Below, piece by piece: positions 6,841 through 12,485 of a stretch of DNA of 12,485 nucleotides. How positions within the stretch are numbered: the first letter of the stretch is position 1; every line of letters begins with the position of its first letter. The stretch covers positions 1 through 12,485 of the forward strand of contig JACQGW010000314.1 of NCBI GenBank assembly GCA_016199325.1, in the 5' to 3' direction. The DNA is from Chloroflexota bacterium (lineage in GTDB: Bacteria > Chloroflexota > Dehalococcoidia > JACQGW01). Below the pieces are notes generated by a model. It was not told the DNA's origin, searched no databases, and saw nothing but the letters and a program-made list of their open reading frames with translations. A program made the translations under genes and the position numbers.

Positions 6841-7896
6841 ATGAGCACCGTGCCTGACTGGGAAGCTCAGATGGCCGCCGCCGCTCGCAAAGCAGAAGAG
6901 CTCACTCGTGCTGCAAACCGTCGCACAGTCTTGGCAGCAGCGGCGGCAGCGGAGCGCGCGTATGCGGAAGCGGTCCAGCGCGAGCGCGCTGAGTACGAGC
7001 GGACCTCAGTCGAGACACAGGCTGTCCTCCGTGAAGTGGAGCATCTCCGCATCCCCTCGCTGCTGGAGTCAGTACAGAACCAGGTCTGGGGACGCGGCGT
7101 GGTCGGCTTTGTCAACGCTCAGCAGATCCTAAGATATGGCGGGTCAACGCTCACGCAACGTGCCTATGGGTACTTTCTGGCTTCTTTTTACCCTGCTTTC
7201 CGCCATCAGGAGCGGATCGGATCCACGTTGGTGAAAGAGGAGTTCTACACGGCGCTGTACATCGTCTACTACCCCATCCGCCAAACGCAGAACGTATCAG
7301 GACGTCCCTACGTCGAGATCTTCGAAACAGAGCGCTCGGTCCTCCTCCACCGGCCCGATCCGACGTACGAGTTGTCACAGCCATGGAGAGGGGGCGAGCT
7401 ACCACTACGCGTTCTGGCTTCCGGTTTGCGAGAGTTCCTGGTCGCTGACCCGGATGCGCCTTCCCTGCTGGAACTGGGCATTGCAAGACTGTTGAACGAG
7501 AGGAAGGCGCGCGGGCGCCTGCCCCGCGATCTGGTCGCCGCCCTTGCTGCCAACCTGAGACGGCTGGAGGTGGAGTACGGCCTGGTCCGTTGTTCTGATC
7601 ATCGCGCCTGTGGTCCGAAACAAGCTCGGGTCTGCGAGCTCTGCCTCGACGTGGATGGGACGTGGAGCGAGTTGGTTGAATGCCTGGTGTGCGGCCACAT
7701 CGCATGCGACAGGCATCGTGGGCTCCATGCCCAGCAAACGGGACATGCCGTCGCGCGACAGATCGAGCGGGAGCACCGGCGTCCAGTAGCCTGGGATTGG
7801 TGTTACACGTACGCGCCCTCAGCCAGAAATACCCTGCCTGCGAGCACGCCGCCACCCCAGCGCAAGGGGTTCCTCGATAGATTGCTGGGTCGCTAG
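6841..7896 (+). CDS. Unknown protein with a C-terminal UBP-type zinc finger
   Basis: A 351-aa protein in three parts. Residues 1-70 are Ala/Arg/Glu-rich and predicted helical, probably a coiled coil. Residues 70-250 are a mixed, Tyr/Phe-rich domain I do not recognise (landmarks WGRGVVGF, ILRYGGSTLTQRAYGYF, FYTALYIVYYP). Residues 251-325 look like a UBP-type zinc finger: C251-x2-H254, C265-x2-C268, C281-x2-C284-G-H286, C289, H292, H296, TGH302 and WDWC321Y. This matches the small bacterial UBP proteins (CxxC, CGHxxC, HxxxTGHP, WxWCY). In eukaryotes such fingers bind free ubiquitin C-termini; their bacterial role is unclear. There is no signal peptide and no clear membrane helix. The ATG at 6841 follows GAGG by 7 bp. 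It sits alone between two minus-strand toxin-antitoxin loci, and its end converges with the DUF5615 gene, 15 bp away. Function unknown. Confidence 0.8.
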   Translation: MSTVPDWEAQMAAAARKAEELTRAANRRTVLAAAAAAERAYAEAVQRERAEYERTSVETQAVLREVEHLRIPSLLESVQNQVWGRGVVGFVNAQQILRYGGSTLTQRAYGYFLASFYPAFRHQERIGSTLVKEEFYTALYIVYYPIRQTQNVSGRPYVEIFETERSVLLHRPDPTYELSQPWRGGELPLRVLASGLREFLVADPDAPSLLELGIARLLNERKARGRLPRDLVAALAANLRRLEVEYGLVRCSDHRACGPKQARVCELCLDVDGTWSELVECLVCGHIACDRHRGLHAQQTGHAVARQIEREHRRPVAWDWCYTYAPSARNTLPASTPPPQRKGFLDRLLGR

Positions 7897-7911
7897 CTTC
7901 AGGTCAGATCC

Positions 7912-8241
7912 TCAGAGGAACTCGAGTCGCCCGACCATCTCCTCCGACTCCAGCACCTCGTAGATCAACACCAGGCCCGCGACAAGCTCTCCAATGGTTC
8001 GCGCTCCCTGCTGACAATAGGCGATACCAGCATGTTGGTGCTGCTGATGTTGCCGGAGGAAATCAGCGTCGTGGGTGACCAGCACCCGCCCGGCGGCAGA
8101 TGCGTGAGCGCGCAGCTCAGGGTCAGGCGCACCAAGCCGTCCAGCCTCGGCGGCCGTGAGCACGTCAATACCTCGACGCCGCAGCGCCTCGGCAACCGCG
8201 TGTGGGACATGTTCGTCCAACTGAAACCGGACTCTAACCAT
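7912..8241 (-). CDS. DUF5615 PIN-like protein, probable toxin
   Basis: A 109-aa protein of the DUF5615 (Mut7-C-like/PIN-like) family. The opening VRFQLDEHVPHAVAEALRRRGIDV shows the conserved N-terminal acidic pair (D9, E10). GRVLVTHDADFL carries the second conserved acidic motif of the PIN-like active site. Length and layout are normal, so it looks intact. The ATG at 8241 overlaps the DUF433 stop by 8 bp, which suggests coupled translation. DUF433 next to DUF5615 is a recognised toxin-antitoxin-like pairing; RNase activity is inferred from the fold. A His/Gln-rich insert (QHQQHQH) near the middle is mildly unusual. Confidence 0.82.
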   Translation of the reverse strand: MVRVRFQLDEHVPHAVAEALRRRGIDVLTAAEAGRLGAPDPELRAHASAAGRVLVTHDADFLRQHQQHQHAGIAYCQQGARTIGELVAGLVLIYEVLESEEMVGRLEFL

Positions 8242-8548
8242 GTCTCCGACGCCTTAGCTTCTCTTCCAACGGGCCAACGTGGCTTCGGCGCAGCTCATCG
8301 ACAAGAGCGTGCTCTTGCGCAATGGCGCGCTCAATGTCGTCCCGGTGATCCCAGTAGTACGCCAGGGCAGCGTGAACGTCGGCCAGGGTGATGGTCGGAT
8401 GGTGATGCACGATCTCGTCGGGCGACATGCCGAGCTTTTCGTACCAGATCACGACGTCCTGCACCCGGATGCGGTGGCCTGCGATGCGTGGCTTTGGCCC
8501 GCCCGCTCCCATCACAACCTCTATGTGCTCTCGGATCACGTCTGCCAT
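8234..8548 (-). CDS. DUF433 antitoxin-like protein
   Basis: A 104-aa protein with a DUF433 core. GGPKPRIAGHRIRVQDVVIWYEKLGMSPDEIVHHHPTITLADVHAALAYYW fits the family pattern GkPxIrGtRI.V..il..l..G.s.eeI...yP.lt..dv.aAL.Y. The fold is helix-turn-helix-like and DUF433 proteins serve as antitoxins to DUF5615 partners. A basic C-terminal tail (LRRRRHG) follows a helical, charged segment that could contact the partner. The start at ATG 8548 is firm because AGGAGG lies 6 bp upstream; longer in-frame readings run into the intergenic palindrome. It overlaps the DUF5615 gene by 8 bp. Confidence 0.83.
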   Translation of the reverse strand: MADVIREHIEVVMGAGGPKPRIAGHRIRVQDVVIWYEKLGMSPDEIVHHHPTITLADVHAALAYYWDHRDDIERAIAQEHALVDELRRSHVGPLEEKLRRRRHG

Positions 8549-8595
8549 CAATCGCCTCCTGCCGCTACACGACACGCCGCGCGCTCGGCCTATGC

Positions 8596-8615
8596 TGCCG
8601 CCCGGCCGGGCGGCA
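8596..8615. promoter_or_regulatory. Perfect 20-bp GC palindrome, candidate operator
   Basis: TGCCGCCCGGCCGGGCGGCA reads identically on both strands. It lies 48-67 bp upstream of the DUF433 start. It is just downstream of a GATAAT box (minus strand, 8624-8629) that could be the -10; no good -35 is seen at 16-18 bp, although TTGAAC lies 21 bp away. Its position at the likely start of the transcript fits an operator for the DUF433 protein. As RNA it would form a very stable 5' hairpin. Confidence 0.45.
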
Positions 8616-8736
8616 ACAGCACGATTATCCAAACAGAGATTCAAGACAGAGTTCAACCGTCTCGCTAAGCCGATTGTAACATGCTGGGGTAGAGATGGTA
8701 GGGGACAGGAGGAATAACCCGTCCGATACATCTTTT

Positions 8737-8748
8737 GGGGCATGCCCC
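8737..8748. repeat. Perfect 12-bp palindrome
   Basis: GGGGCATGCCCC lies 50 bp before the GTG start of the TIGR03083 gene. It is preceded by TCTTTT on the plus strand. It may be a regulator site for that gene. It is short, and no supporting promoter is clear. Confidence 0.25.
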
Positions 8749-8797
8749 GGCCTGATGCTTCGTGTATGCTGGCTGTGAACAAGAGCGGAGGGGAACA

Positions 8798-9511
8798 GTG
8801 GAACCGCGTATCACGAAGGAACACATGCTGGGTGCCCTGCGGATCGAGCGTGCCCGGTTGGTCGACCTCCTGGCTGGGCTCTCAGACGAGGAGTGGCAGC
8901 AGCCAAGCCAGTGCCAGGGCTGGTCCGTTGCTCAGCTTGCGGCTCACGTCGTCGTCTCCGGGGATCGTCTCCCGTGGGACTTGCCCTGGTTCCTGCTCAC
9001 CGGGCGGTCGGGGAACCGGTGGATGGAGCAGAAGATCGCCGACGAGCTGGCGGGAGGTCCGGCCGGGGTGGTGGCGGAGCTGAGGAAGAGCGAGATCCCC
9101 CGGATGGCGCGGCTGCTCGGGGCTATGGGGCGGATCTTGGAGTACGGCGAGGTGCTGGTGCATCAGGAGGACATTCGCCGTCCGCTTGGCAAGCCCCGCC
9201 CGGCGCCACCGGATCCGGGAGCTACCTGGGCGCTCATCCGTTTCTACTCCAGCCAGCTCAAGCGCCTCGCCCACAGCGGTCGCGTCCTGCTGGCGGCCTC
9301 CGATGGGGACAGAATGCTGTTCCAGGTGGGTGGCGGGGCCAGGCCAGTGCCGCTGGCGACCGATGCTGCGCCTGACGCGACTGTACGGGGCGAGCCGATG
9401 GAGCTGGTGCTCTTCCTGACCGGTCGCCCTGCGACCGTCATTATCGCAGGAGAAGGGCCACTTGCCGAGGAAGTGCGCACCACAAGCCTGCGGTTCGTGC
9501 CGCTCGGCTAA
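8798..9511 (+). CDS. Maleylpyruvate isomerase family (TIGR03083, DinB-like) protein
   Basis: A 237-aa protein of the mycothiol-dependent maleylpyruvate isomerase-like family, with a DinB-type four-helix metal-binding N-domain and a small alpha/beta C-domain. The opening LRIERARLVDLLAGLSDEEW, then CQGWSVAQLAAHV (39-51, with H50 a likely metal ligand) and EVLVHQEDIRRPLG (118-131, with H122 and the following acidic residues), are the family signatures. The C-domain ends around ELVLFLTGRPATV. Family members use thiol cofactors or are of unknown substrate; true maleylpyruvate isomerase activity cannot be assumed. I start at GTG 8798 because GGAGG precedes it by 6 bp; GTG 8762 has no such site. It stands alone, and no operon partner is visible. 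Confidence 0.8.
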   Translation: MEPRITKEHMLGALRIERARLVDLLAGLSDEEWQQPSQCQGWSVAQLAAHVVVSGDRLPWDLPWFLLTGRSGNRWMEQKIADELAGGPAGVVAELRKSEIPRMARLLGAMGRILEYGEVLVHQEDIRRPLGKPRPAPPDPGATWALIRFYSSQLKRLAHSGRVLLAASDGDRMLFQVGGGARPVPLATDAAPDATVRGEPMELVLFLTGRPATVIIAGEGPLAEEVRTTSLRFVPLG

Positions 9512-9722
9512 GGAATGTTCACGGCCAACGTTGCCGACAGGACATTCGACACTCGCGACATCGCCAGGCTCGCACCGATCTTCGCCTCGGCCGATGTCGT
9601 CGTCGCCCGGACCAGGGTAATGCCCAGGGAGACGGGCTGACACTCCTTCAGCCCCTCCTGCACCAGGATGGCGAGGGGGCGAACACGGCACCGGCCAGGC
9701 CTTGATGGACCGGCGCCTGGGC
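9512..9722. other. Intergenic stretch without a convincing gene
   Basis: Between the TIGR03083 stop and the DUF4349 stop lie about 210 bp. A 41-codon plus-strand frame (9515-9640, ATG with only a weak AAGG ahead) and an overlapping open minus-strand frame (ending at 9508) both look protein-like in composition. Neither has a good start signal. It could be a decayed gene end or a structured RNA. I see no classical terminator with a T-run. Confidence 0.4.
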
Positions 9723-10649
9723 TCACCGGGCCTCGACCCGCGCGCGGCGGCGGCGACTCAGGAAGAACCACACGCCGAGCATCGCGAACGGGATCAGCCA
9801 CCAGAAGAAGACGACCGCCGTCAGGACCACTTCGAGGACGCCCCGAAGGAACACCATCGAGGCCTCCCAGGCTCGAACGACGACCTTGACGACGTCCCAG
9901 CCCGGCCGCGTGTCGATGGGCTTCGCCAGCGCCTCCGGCCGGAGCTCGATGCCGATCGTCGCCAGATCGGCCCGCTTCTGGATGAAGTTCAGCCGCCCCT
10001 TGATCTGCTCGATCTGGCCGCGCACCTCGGTCAGGCGCTGCTGAATCTTGAGGATGTCGTCGATCGACTGCGCCCGCCGGAGCAGCTCCAGGAATTGCGC
10101 CTCGGTCGCCTCCAGATTTCGCAGCCGGCTCTGAAGGTCGACGTACTCCTCGGTCACGTCCTGGCTGGAGGTGTTCTCCTGGTCCACCTTGACGGCCAGC
10201 CGGCGAAGATCGCCCAGCGCCGCCTGGAAGTCGCCGCTGGGCACCCGAATGGTGGCGCTGGCGAACTGGTTGTCGCCATCCCAGCGGGAGCTGAGGTTGA
10301 GCACGTAGCCGCCGTAGCGTTGGGCGACGTTGGTCACGCCGGTGATGGCGTCGCCGACGGACTTGACGGTCATGACCATCTGGGTCTGATAGATGATCTT
10401 GCGGTCGAAGTCCTCGAGCTGCCTGTCGGCGCCGGGCTGAGGGGCGATGGGAGCCGCCGCGGGTGCGGTGCCCGCAGCAGGCGCCGGCGCCCGCGGCGGC
10501 TGCGCCGGCGCTCCGACGACCGCCGGTCCGGAACGGCCCGCATCGCCGGCCTTCTCCGATGGGGGCGCAACCGCTCTCGAAGGTGCGCAGGCGGTCAGCA
10601 GAACGGCCAGAACGGTGAGGATCACCAGGGCAACACGCTTCAGGTCCAT
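9723..10649 (-). CDS. DUF4349 domain lipoprotein
   Basis: A 308-aa predicted lipoprotein. The signal peptide ends in the lipobox L18-T19-A20-C21, giving a lipid-anchored Cys. A Pro/Ala-rich linker (about 22-75) leads into the DUF4349 domain (about 80-260). The domain has a first beta-rich part (MVMTVKSVGDAITGVTNVAQRYGGYV), the conserved VTEEYVDLQSRLRNLEATEAQFLELL, and a long coiled coil (about 165-230). A C-terminal membrane helix (about 268-297) ends in a basic RRRRAR tail, so the domain is held outside the membrane at both ends. The ATG at 10649 has AAGGAG about 8 bp upstream. It lies 290 bp downstream of the VWA/coiled-coil pair on the same strand and may be a separate unit. The family's molecular role is unknown; an envelope function is inferred. 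Confidence 0.88.
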   Translation of the reverse strand: MDLKRVALVILTVLAVLLTACAPSRAVAPPSEKAGDAGRSGPAVVGAPAQPPRAPAPAAGTAPAAAPIAPQPGADRQLEDFDRKIIYQTQMVMTVKSVGDAITGVTNVAQRYGGYVLNLSSRWDGDNQFASATIRVPSGDFQAALGDLRRLAVKVDQENTSSQDVTEEYVDLQSRLRNLEATEAQFLELLRRAQSIDDILKIQQRLTEVRGQIEQIKGRLNFIQKRADLATIGIELRPEALAKPIDTRPGWDVVKVVVRAWEASMVFLRGVLEVVLTAVVFFWWLIPFAMLGVWFFLSRRRRARVEAR

Positions 10650-10761
10650 CGTACGCTCTCCTTTCCGTCAGACGGCGTTGATCTCTGCTCTTTGGACGCT
10701 CCAGAGCCACCAGAAGTTCCCGGCCGTCGATCTTGTTCGCCGGTAGTCCTTGCACCACCGG

Positions 10762-10823
10762 GGGAACGGCGCACTCACGTGCGCACTACGAACCAGGGAC
10801 GTCGTTCGTCGTGCGCCGTTCCC
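10762..10823. repeat. Compound inverted repeat with mutually exclusive stems
   Basis: GGGAACGGCGCAC (10762-10774) is perfectly complementary to GTGCGCCGTTCCC (10811-10823), 36 nt apart. Inside, GCGCACTACGAAC (10781-10793) pairs 12 of 13 with GTTCGTCGTGCGC (10804-10816). In addition GCGCAC (10769-10774) pairs with GTGCGC (10779-10784). Because the arms overlap, the stems compete. It lies in the 290-bp gap (10650-10939) between two minus-strand genes, with no T-run on either strand. It may be an extragenic palindromic repeat, a processing or attenuation structure, or a non-canonical terminator for the upstream pair. The rest of the gap shows nothing else that I can name. Confidence 0.6.
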
Positions 10824-10939
10824 TGCGTTCCGCTCGTCGAGCTTGAGATGGACCGTCCTGGCGCCACGGTTCTGGGTGGTGTAGCAGTGTGAGCCGACGA
10901 TCTACCAGGCGCATGGACCGTGCCAGCCGTCCTCTTGCG

Positions 10940-11674
10940 CTACTGATCCTTCTTGCCCGGGGAAAGTCGGGGCGTGCGCGGTGCCGTGCCGGCAGAGGCA
11001 AGGTCGGCTGGGCGAAAGACCTCGGCGGTCGCCTGCCAGTACACGCCGAGATCCTCGGCCCACTGGCGGGCTTGCTCGACGAGCTCGCGCTGGTCGGCCT
11101 CCTGGGTCAGGCCGATGAGAGCGGCGTTTACGTCCGAGAGGCGGCTGAGGAGCCCGTCGAGCGCCTCACGCTGTTCCTCGGCCAGGCGTCGGAGCGACGC
11201 CATGTTCTCCCGGCTCGCGCCCACGAGCGGACCCTGCCCGCGCTCCAGCTCGGCCAGTGCCCGGAGCAGGAACCGGTGGCGCTGCAGCCGCGTCGCCAGC
11301 TCCGGGAGGAGATCCCGGTCGATCCGCCGGAGCATCGCGGCTGCATCGGCGCGGACGCTGCCGATGGTCAGGTGGTCGATCTGGGCAGCCAGGGCGTCCC
11401 GGCGCTCGAGGGCCGCGACCAGATACGGGTCATGGCCAGCGAGCTCGTAGCTGAGCCGCCGGAAGACGGCCGGGTCCACCTGTGTCGCCGCCATGGCGAG
11501 CCAGCCGGCCAGCGAGATGAGCGCCGGCACGTACCAGGCCGATGCAAAGGCGGCCAGCGGTCCCCAGGCCAGCACCGCCGATACGACGACCAGACCGGCC
11601 AGCCCCAGCCAGATCGCCGGGGGCCGGAAGCCGGCCTCGACAACGGCGCCAACGGCTTTCAAGACGGCGTTCAT
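10940..11674 (-). CDS. Two-TM helical (coiled-coil) membrane protein, unknown function
   Basis: A 244-aa protein I do not recognise. Residues 20-37 and about 41-63 are two adjacent hydrophobic helices (IWLGLAGLVVVSAVLAW; then ASAWYVPALISLAGWLAMA), forming a hairpin in the membrane. From about 85 to 215 it is almost all charged and heptad-like helix (LERRDALAAQIDHL, LPELATRLQRHRFLLRALAELER, LRRLAEEQREALDGLLSRLSDV). This gives a cytoplasmic or periplasmic coiled coil. The tail is Pro/Lys-rich (TPRLSPGKKDQ). The ATG at 11674 follows the VWA gene stop by 20 bp with a GGGGGG ribosome-binding-like tract, so the two are very likely co-transcribed. It may be a membrane partner of the VWA protein. Confidence 0.7.
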   Translation of the reverse strand: MNAVLKAVGAVVEAGFRPPAIWLGLAGLVVVSAVLAWGPLAAFASAWYVPALISLAGWLAMAATQVDPAVFRRLSYELAGHDPYLVAALERRDALAAQIDHLTIGSVRADAAAMLRRIDRDLLPELATRLQRHRFLLRALAELERGQGPLVGASRENMASLRRLAEEQREALDGLLSRLSDVNAALIGLTQEADQRELVEQARQWAEDLGVYWQATAEVFRPADLASAGTAPRTPRLSPGKKDQ

Positions 11675-11694
11675 GGCGCACCCCCCGCTCGCGC

Positions 11695-12485
11695 TCAGAA
11701 GTACTTCGAGAACAGCTCCAGCACCCTGGCCAGCCCCGGCCCGTCGCTGGCGTCGCCGGCCCGCACGACGACGCCGCCCGACGCCTCGGCGAAGATGCGC
11801 AGCACCTCCCAGTCGGCCTCCCCGACGCCGACCGAGAAGGCGTGGATCGGGTGCGCGGTCTGGATGGCGTAGCCAGCCCCGACGTACTCCTTGAGCTGGG
11901 GACCGCCTCGGACCCCTACCCGAACCTCGCGCTCCTGGCGATCTTGAACGCGGACGATCTGCGAGAGCTCGACGCGCCCGGCGTTCGCCTCTCCGTCGCT
12001 GAGGACGACGACGCCGCGAATCGCCTCGCCCTGCACCCCATCGTAGCCGTCGACCATCTCGACGCCCACCTTGAACGCCTCGTAGAGCGCGGTCTGGCCG
12101 CTCGCCTGAAGCCGGTCGACGGCCTCGGCGATCGCGAAGCGCGTCTGCGGGAGCGGCCCCACCGGCACGCGCACCGACACTTGCGAGGAGAAGATGACCA
12201 GGCCGACGTGGGTGTAGCGGGAGGCAGCGTCGATGAACCGCTTTGCGCCCTCCTTCGCCTGCTGAAGCTTCGAGCCCGACATCGAGCCGGACACGTCGAG
12301 GACGAGCACGGCGACGCCGGGCTTCTTGACGTCCTCCCAGCCCTGCTGGATAGCCTGGGCCGCCTCAGCCGGCAGCCGGCCCAGGATGGCCTTCGGCAGC
12401 GCGGGATCCACGCCGAGGCGCGGCGTGAGCACGTCGGCGAACGGCACGTTGGTCCCCGGCCGGAAGCCCCAGGCCATGAACTCGC
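11695..12485 (-). CDS. VWA-domain protein, apparent substrate-binding/VWA fusion (5' end outside window)
   Basis: The frame stays open to the right edge, so the start lies outside and at least 263 codons are seen. A von Willebrand factor A domain begins near VAVLVLDVSGSMSG. Counting from the Met at 12477, the MIDAS metal site is complete: D61, S63, S65, T129 (SGQTALYEA) and D161 (LSDGEAN). Ahead of it, GFRPGTNVPFADVLTPRLGVDPALPKAIL resembles the linker in YfbK-like proteins, where a solute-binding-protein-like domain (SBP_bac_11 type) precedes VWA. I therefore infer a longer, exported protein; the Met at 12477 is internal, not the start. The C-terminus includes IHAFSVGVGEADWEVLRIFAEASGG, a normal VWA end. 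It is co-directional with, and 20 bp from, the coiled-coil membrane protein gene. Confidence 0.88.
   Translation of the reverse strand, partial: EFMAWGFRPGTNVPFADVLTPRLGVDPALPKAILGRLPAEAAQAIQQGWEDVKKPGVAVLVLDVSGSMSGSKLQQAKEGAKRFIDAASRYTHVGLVIFSSQVSVRVPVGPLPQTRFAIAEAVDRLQASGQTALYEAFKVGVEMVDGYDGVQGEAIRGVVVLSDGEANAGRVELSQIVRVQDRQEREVRVGVRGGPQLKEYVGAGYAIQTAHPIHAFSVGVGEADWEVLRIFAEASGGVVVRAGDASDGPGLARVLELFSKYF

Noticed and set aside
8549..8824. Longer N-terminus for the DUF433 protein
   Set aside because: It crosses the palindrome and overlaps the start of the divergent TIGR03083 gene; AGGAGG sits exactly before ATG 8548.
9508..10758. 416-codon minus-strand frame overlapping DUF4349 in another frame
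   Set aside because: It is Arg/Gly/Pro/Ala-rich with no domain; only its last ~55 codons beyond the DUF4349 stop look unusual, and these are noted under the intergenic finding.
10762..10823. Intrinsic terminator
   Set aside because: The stems are strong, but no T-run follows on either strand.
9702..10892. 396-codon plus-strand frame opposite DUF4349
   Set aside because: It has no domain features and covers the lipoprotein gene, which has a ribosome binding site and lipobox.
10889..11872. 327-codon plus-strand frame opposite the coiled-coil and VWA genes
   Set aside because: Its composition is that of an antisense shadow and it runs across two real minus-strand genes.
1..12485. CRISPR array, tRNA, rRNA, insertion sequence or integrase
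   Set aside because: I found no regularly spaced repeats beyond the short CGCCAAG tract, no tRNA-like cloverleaf and no transposase or recombinase motifs.

Overview
This is a GC-rich bacterial window with no rRNA, tRNA or CRISPR. Family content suggests a Chloroflexota-type bacterium (Thermomicrobia/Sphaerobacter-like), with an actinobacterium as the alternative. The pointers are a TIGR03083 mycothiol-type enzyme, a DUF4349 lipoprotein, a VWA protein with an apparent solute-binding half, and DUF433/DUF5615 and Phd/PIN toxin-antitoxin genes. The placement is inference from gene content only.

Region 1 (177-4701, minus strand) reads as one four-gene operon. In transcription order it holds a class III omega-aminotransferase, an OppC/DppC-type permease, an OppB/DppB-type permease and an iron-type alcohol dehydrogenase. 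A near-consensus promoter (-35 at 4822-4827, -10 at 4799-4804) lies in front of it. The logic is import of an amine or peptide-like compound, transamination to a (semi)aldehyde or keto compound, then reduction. The transporter ATPases and binding protein are absent from the window.

Region 2 (4702-5994) is the divergent intergenic region and a plus-strand CAX-type calcium/proton exchanger, best started at a TTG with a strong Shine-Dalgarno.

Region 3 (6022-8548) looks like a small accessory island. A Phd-type antitoxin is followed by an N-terminally truncated PIN toxin. Both lie under a good promoter whose -10 sits in a perfect 14-bp palindrome. Next comes a divergent 351-aa protein of unknown function ending in a UBP-type zinc finger. 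A DUF433/DUF5615 (PIN-like) toxin-antitoxin pair on the minus strand closes the island, with a perfect 20-bp palindrome upstream.

Region 4 (8798-9511) is a DinB-like, mycothiol-type maleylpyruvate isomerase family protein, followed by about 210 bp with no convincing gene.

Region 5 (9723-12485, minus strand) is a cell-envelope group: a VWA-domain protein whose start lies beyond the right edge, a two-TM helical membrane protein 20 bp downstream, and a DUF4349 lipoprotein. A gap of 290 bp separates the last two and carries an unusual set of mutually exclusive inverted repeats (10762-10823).
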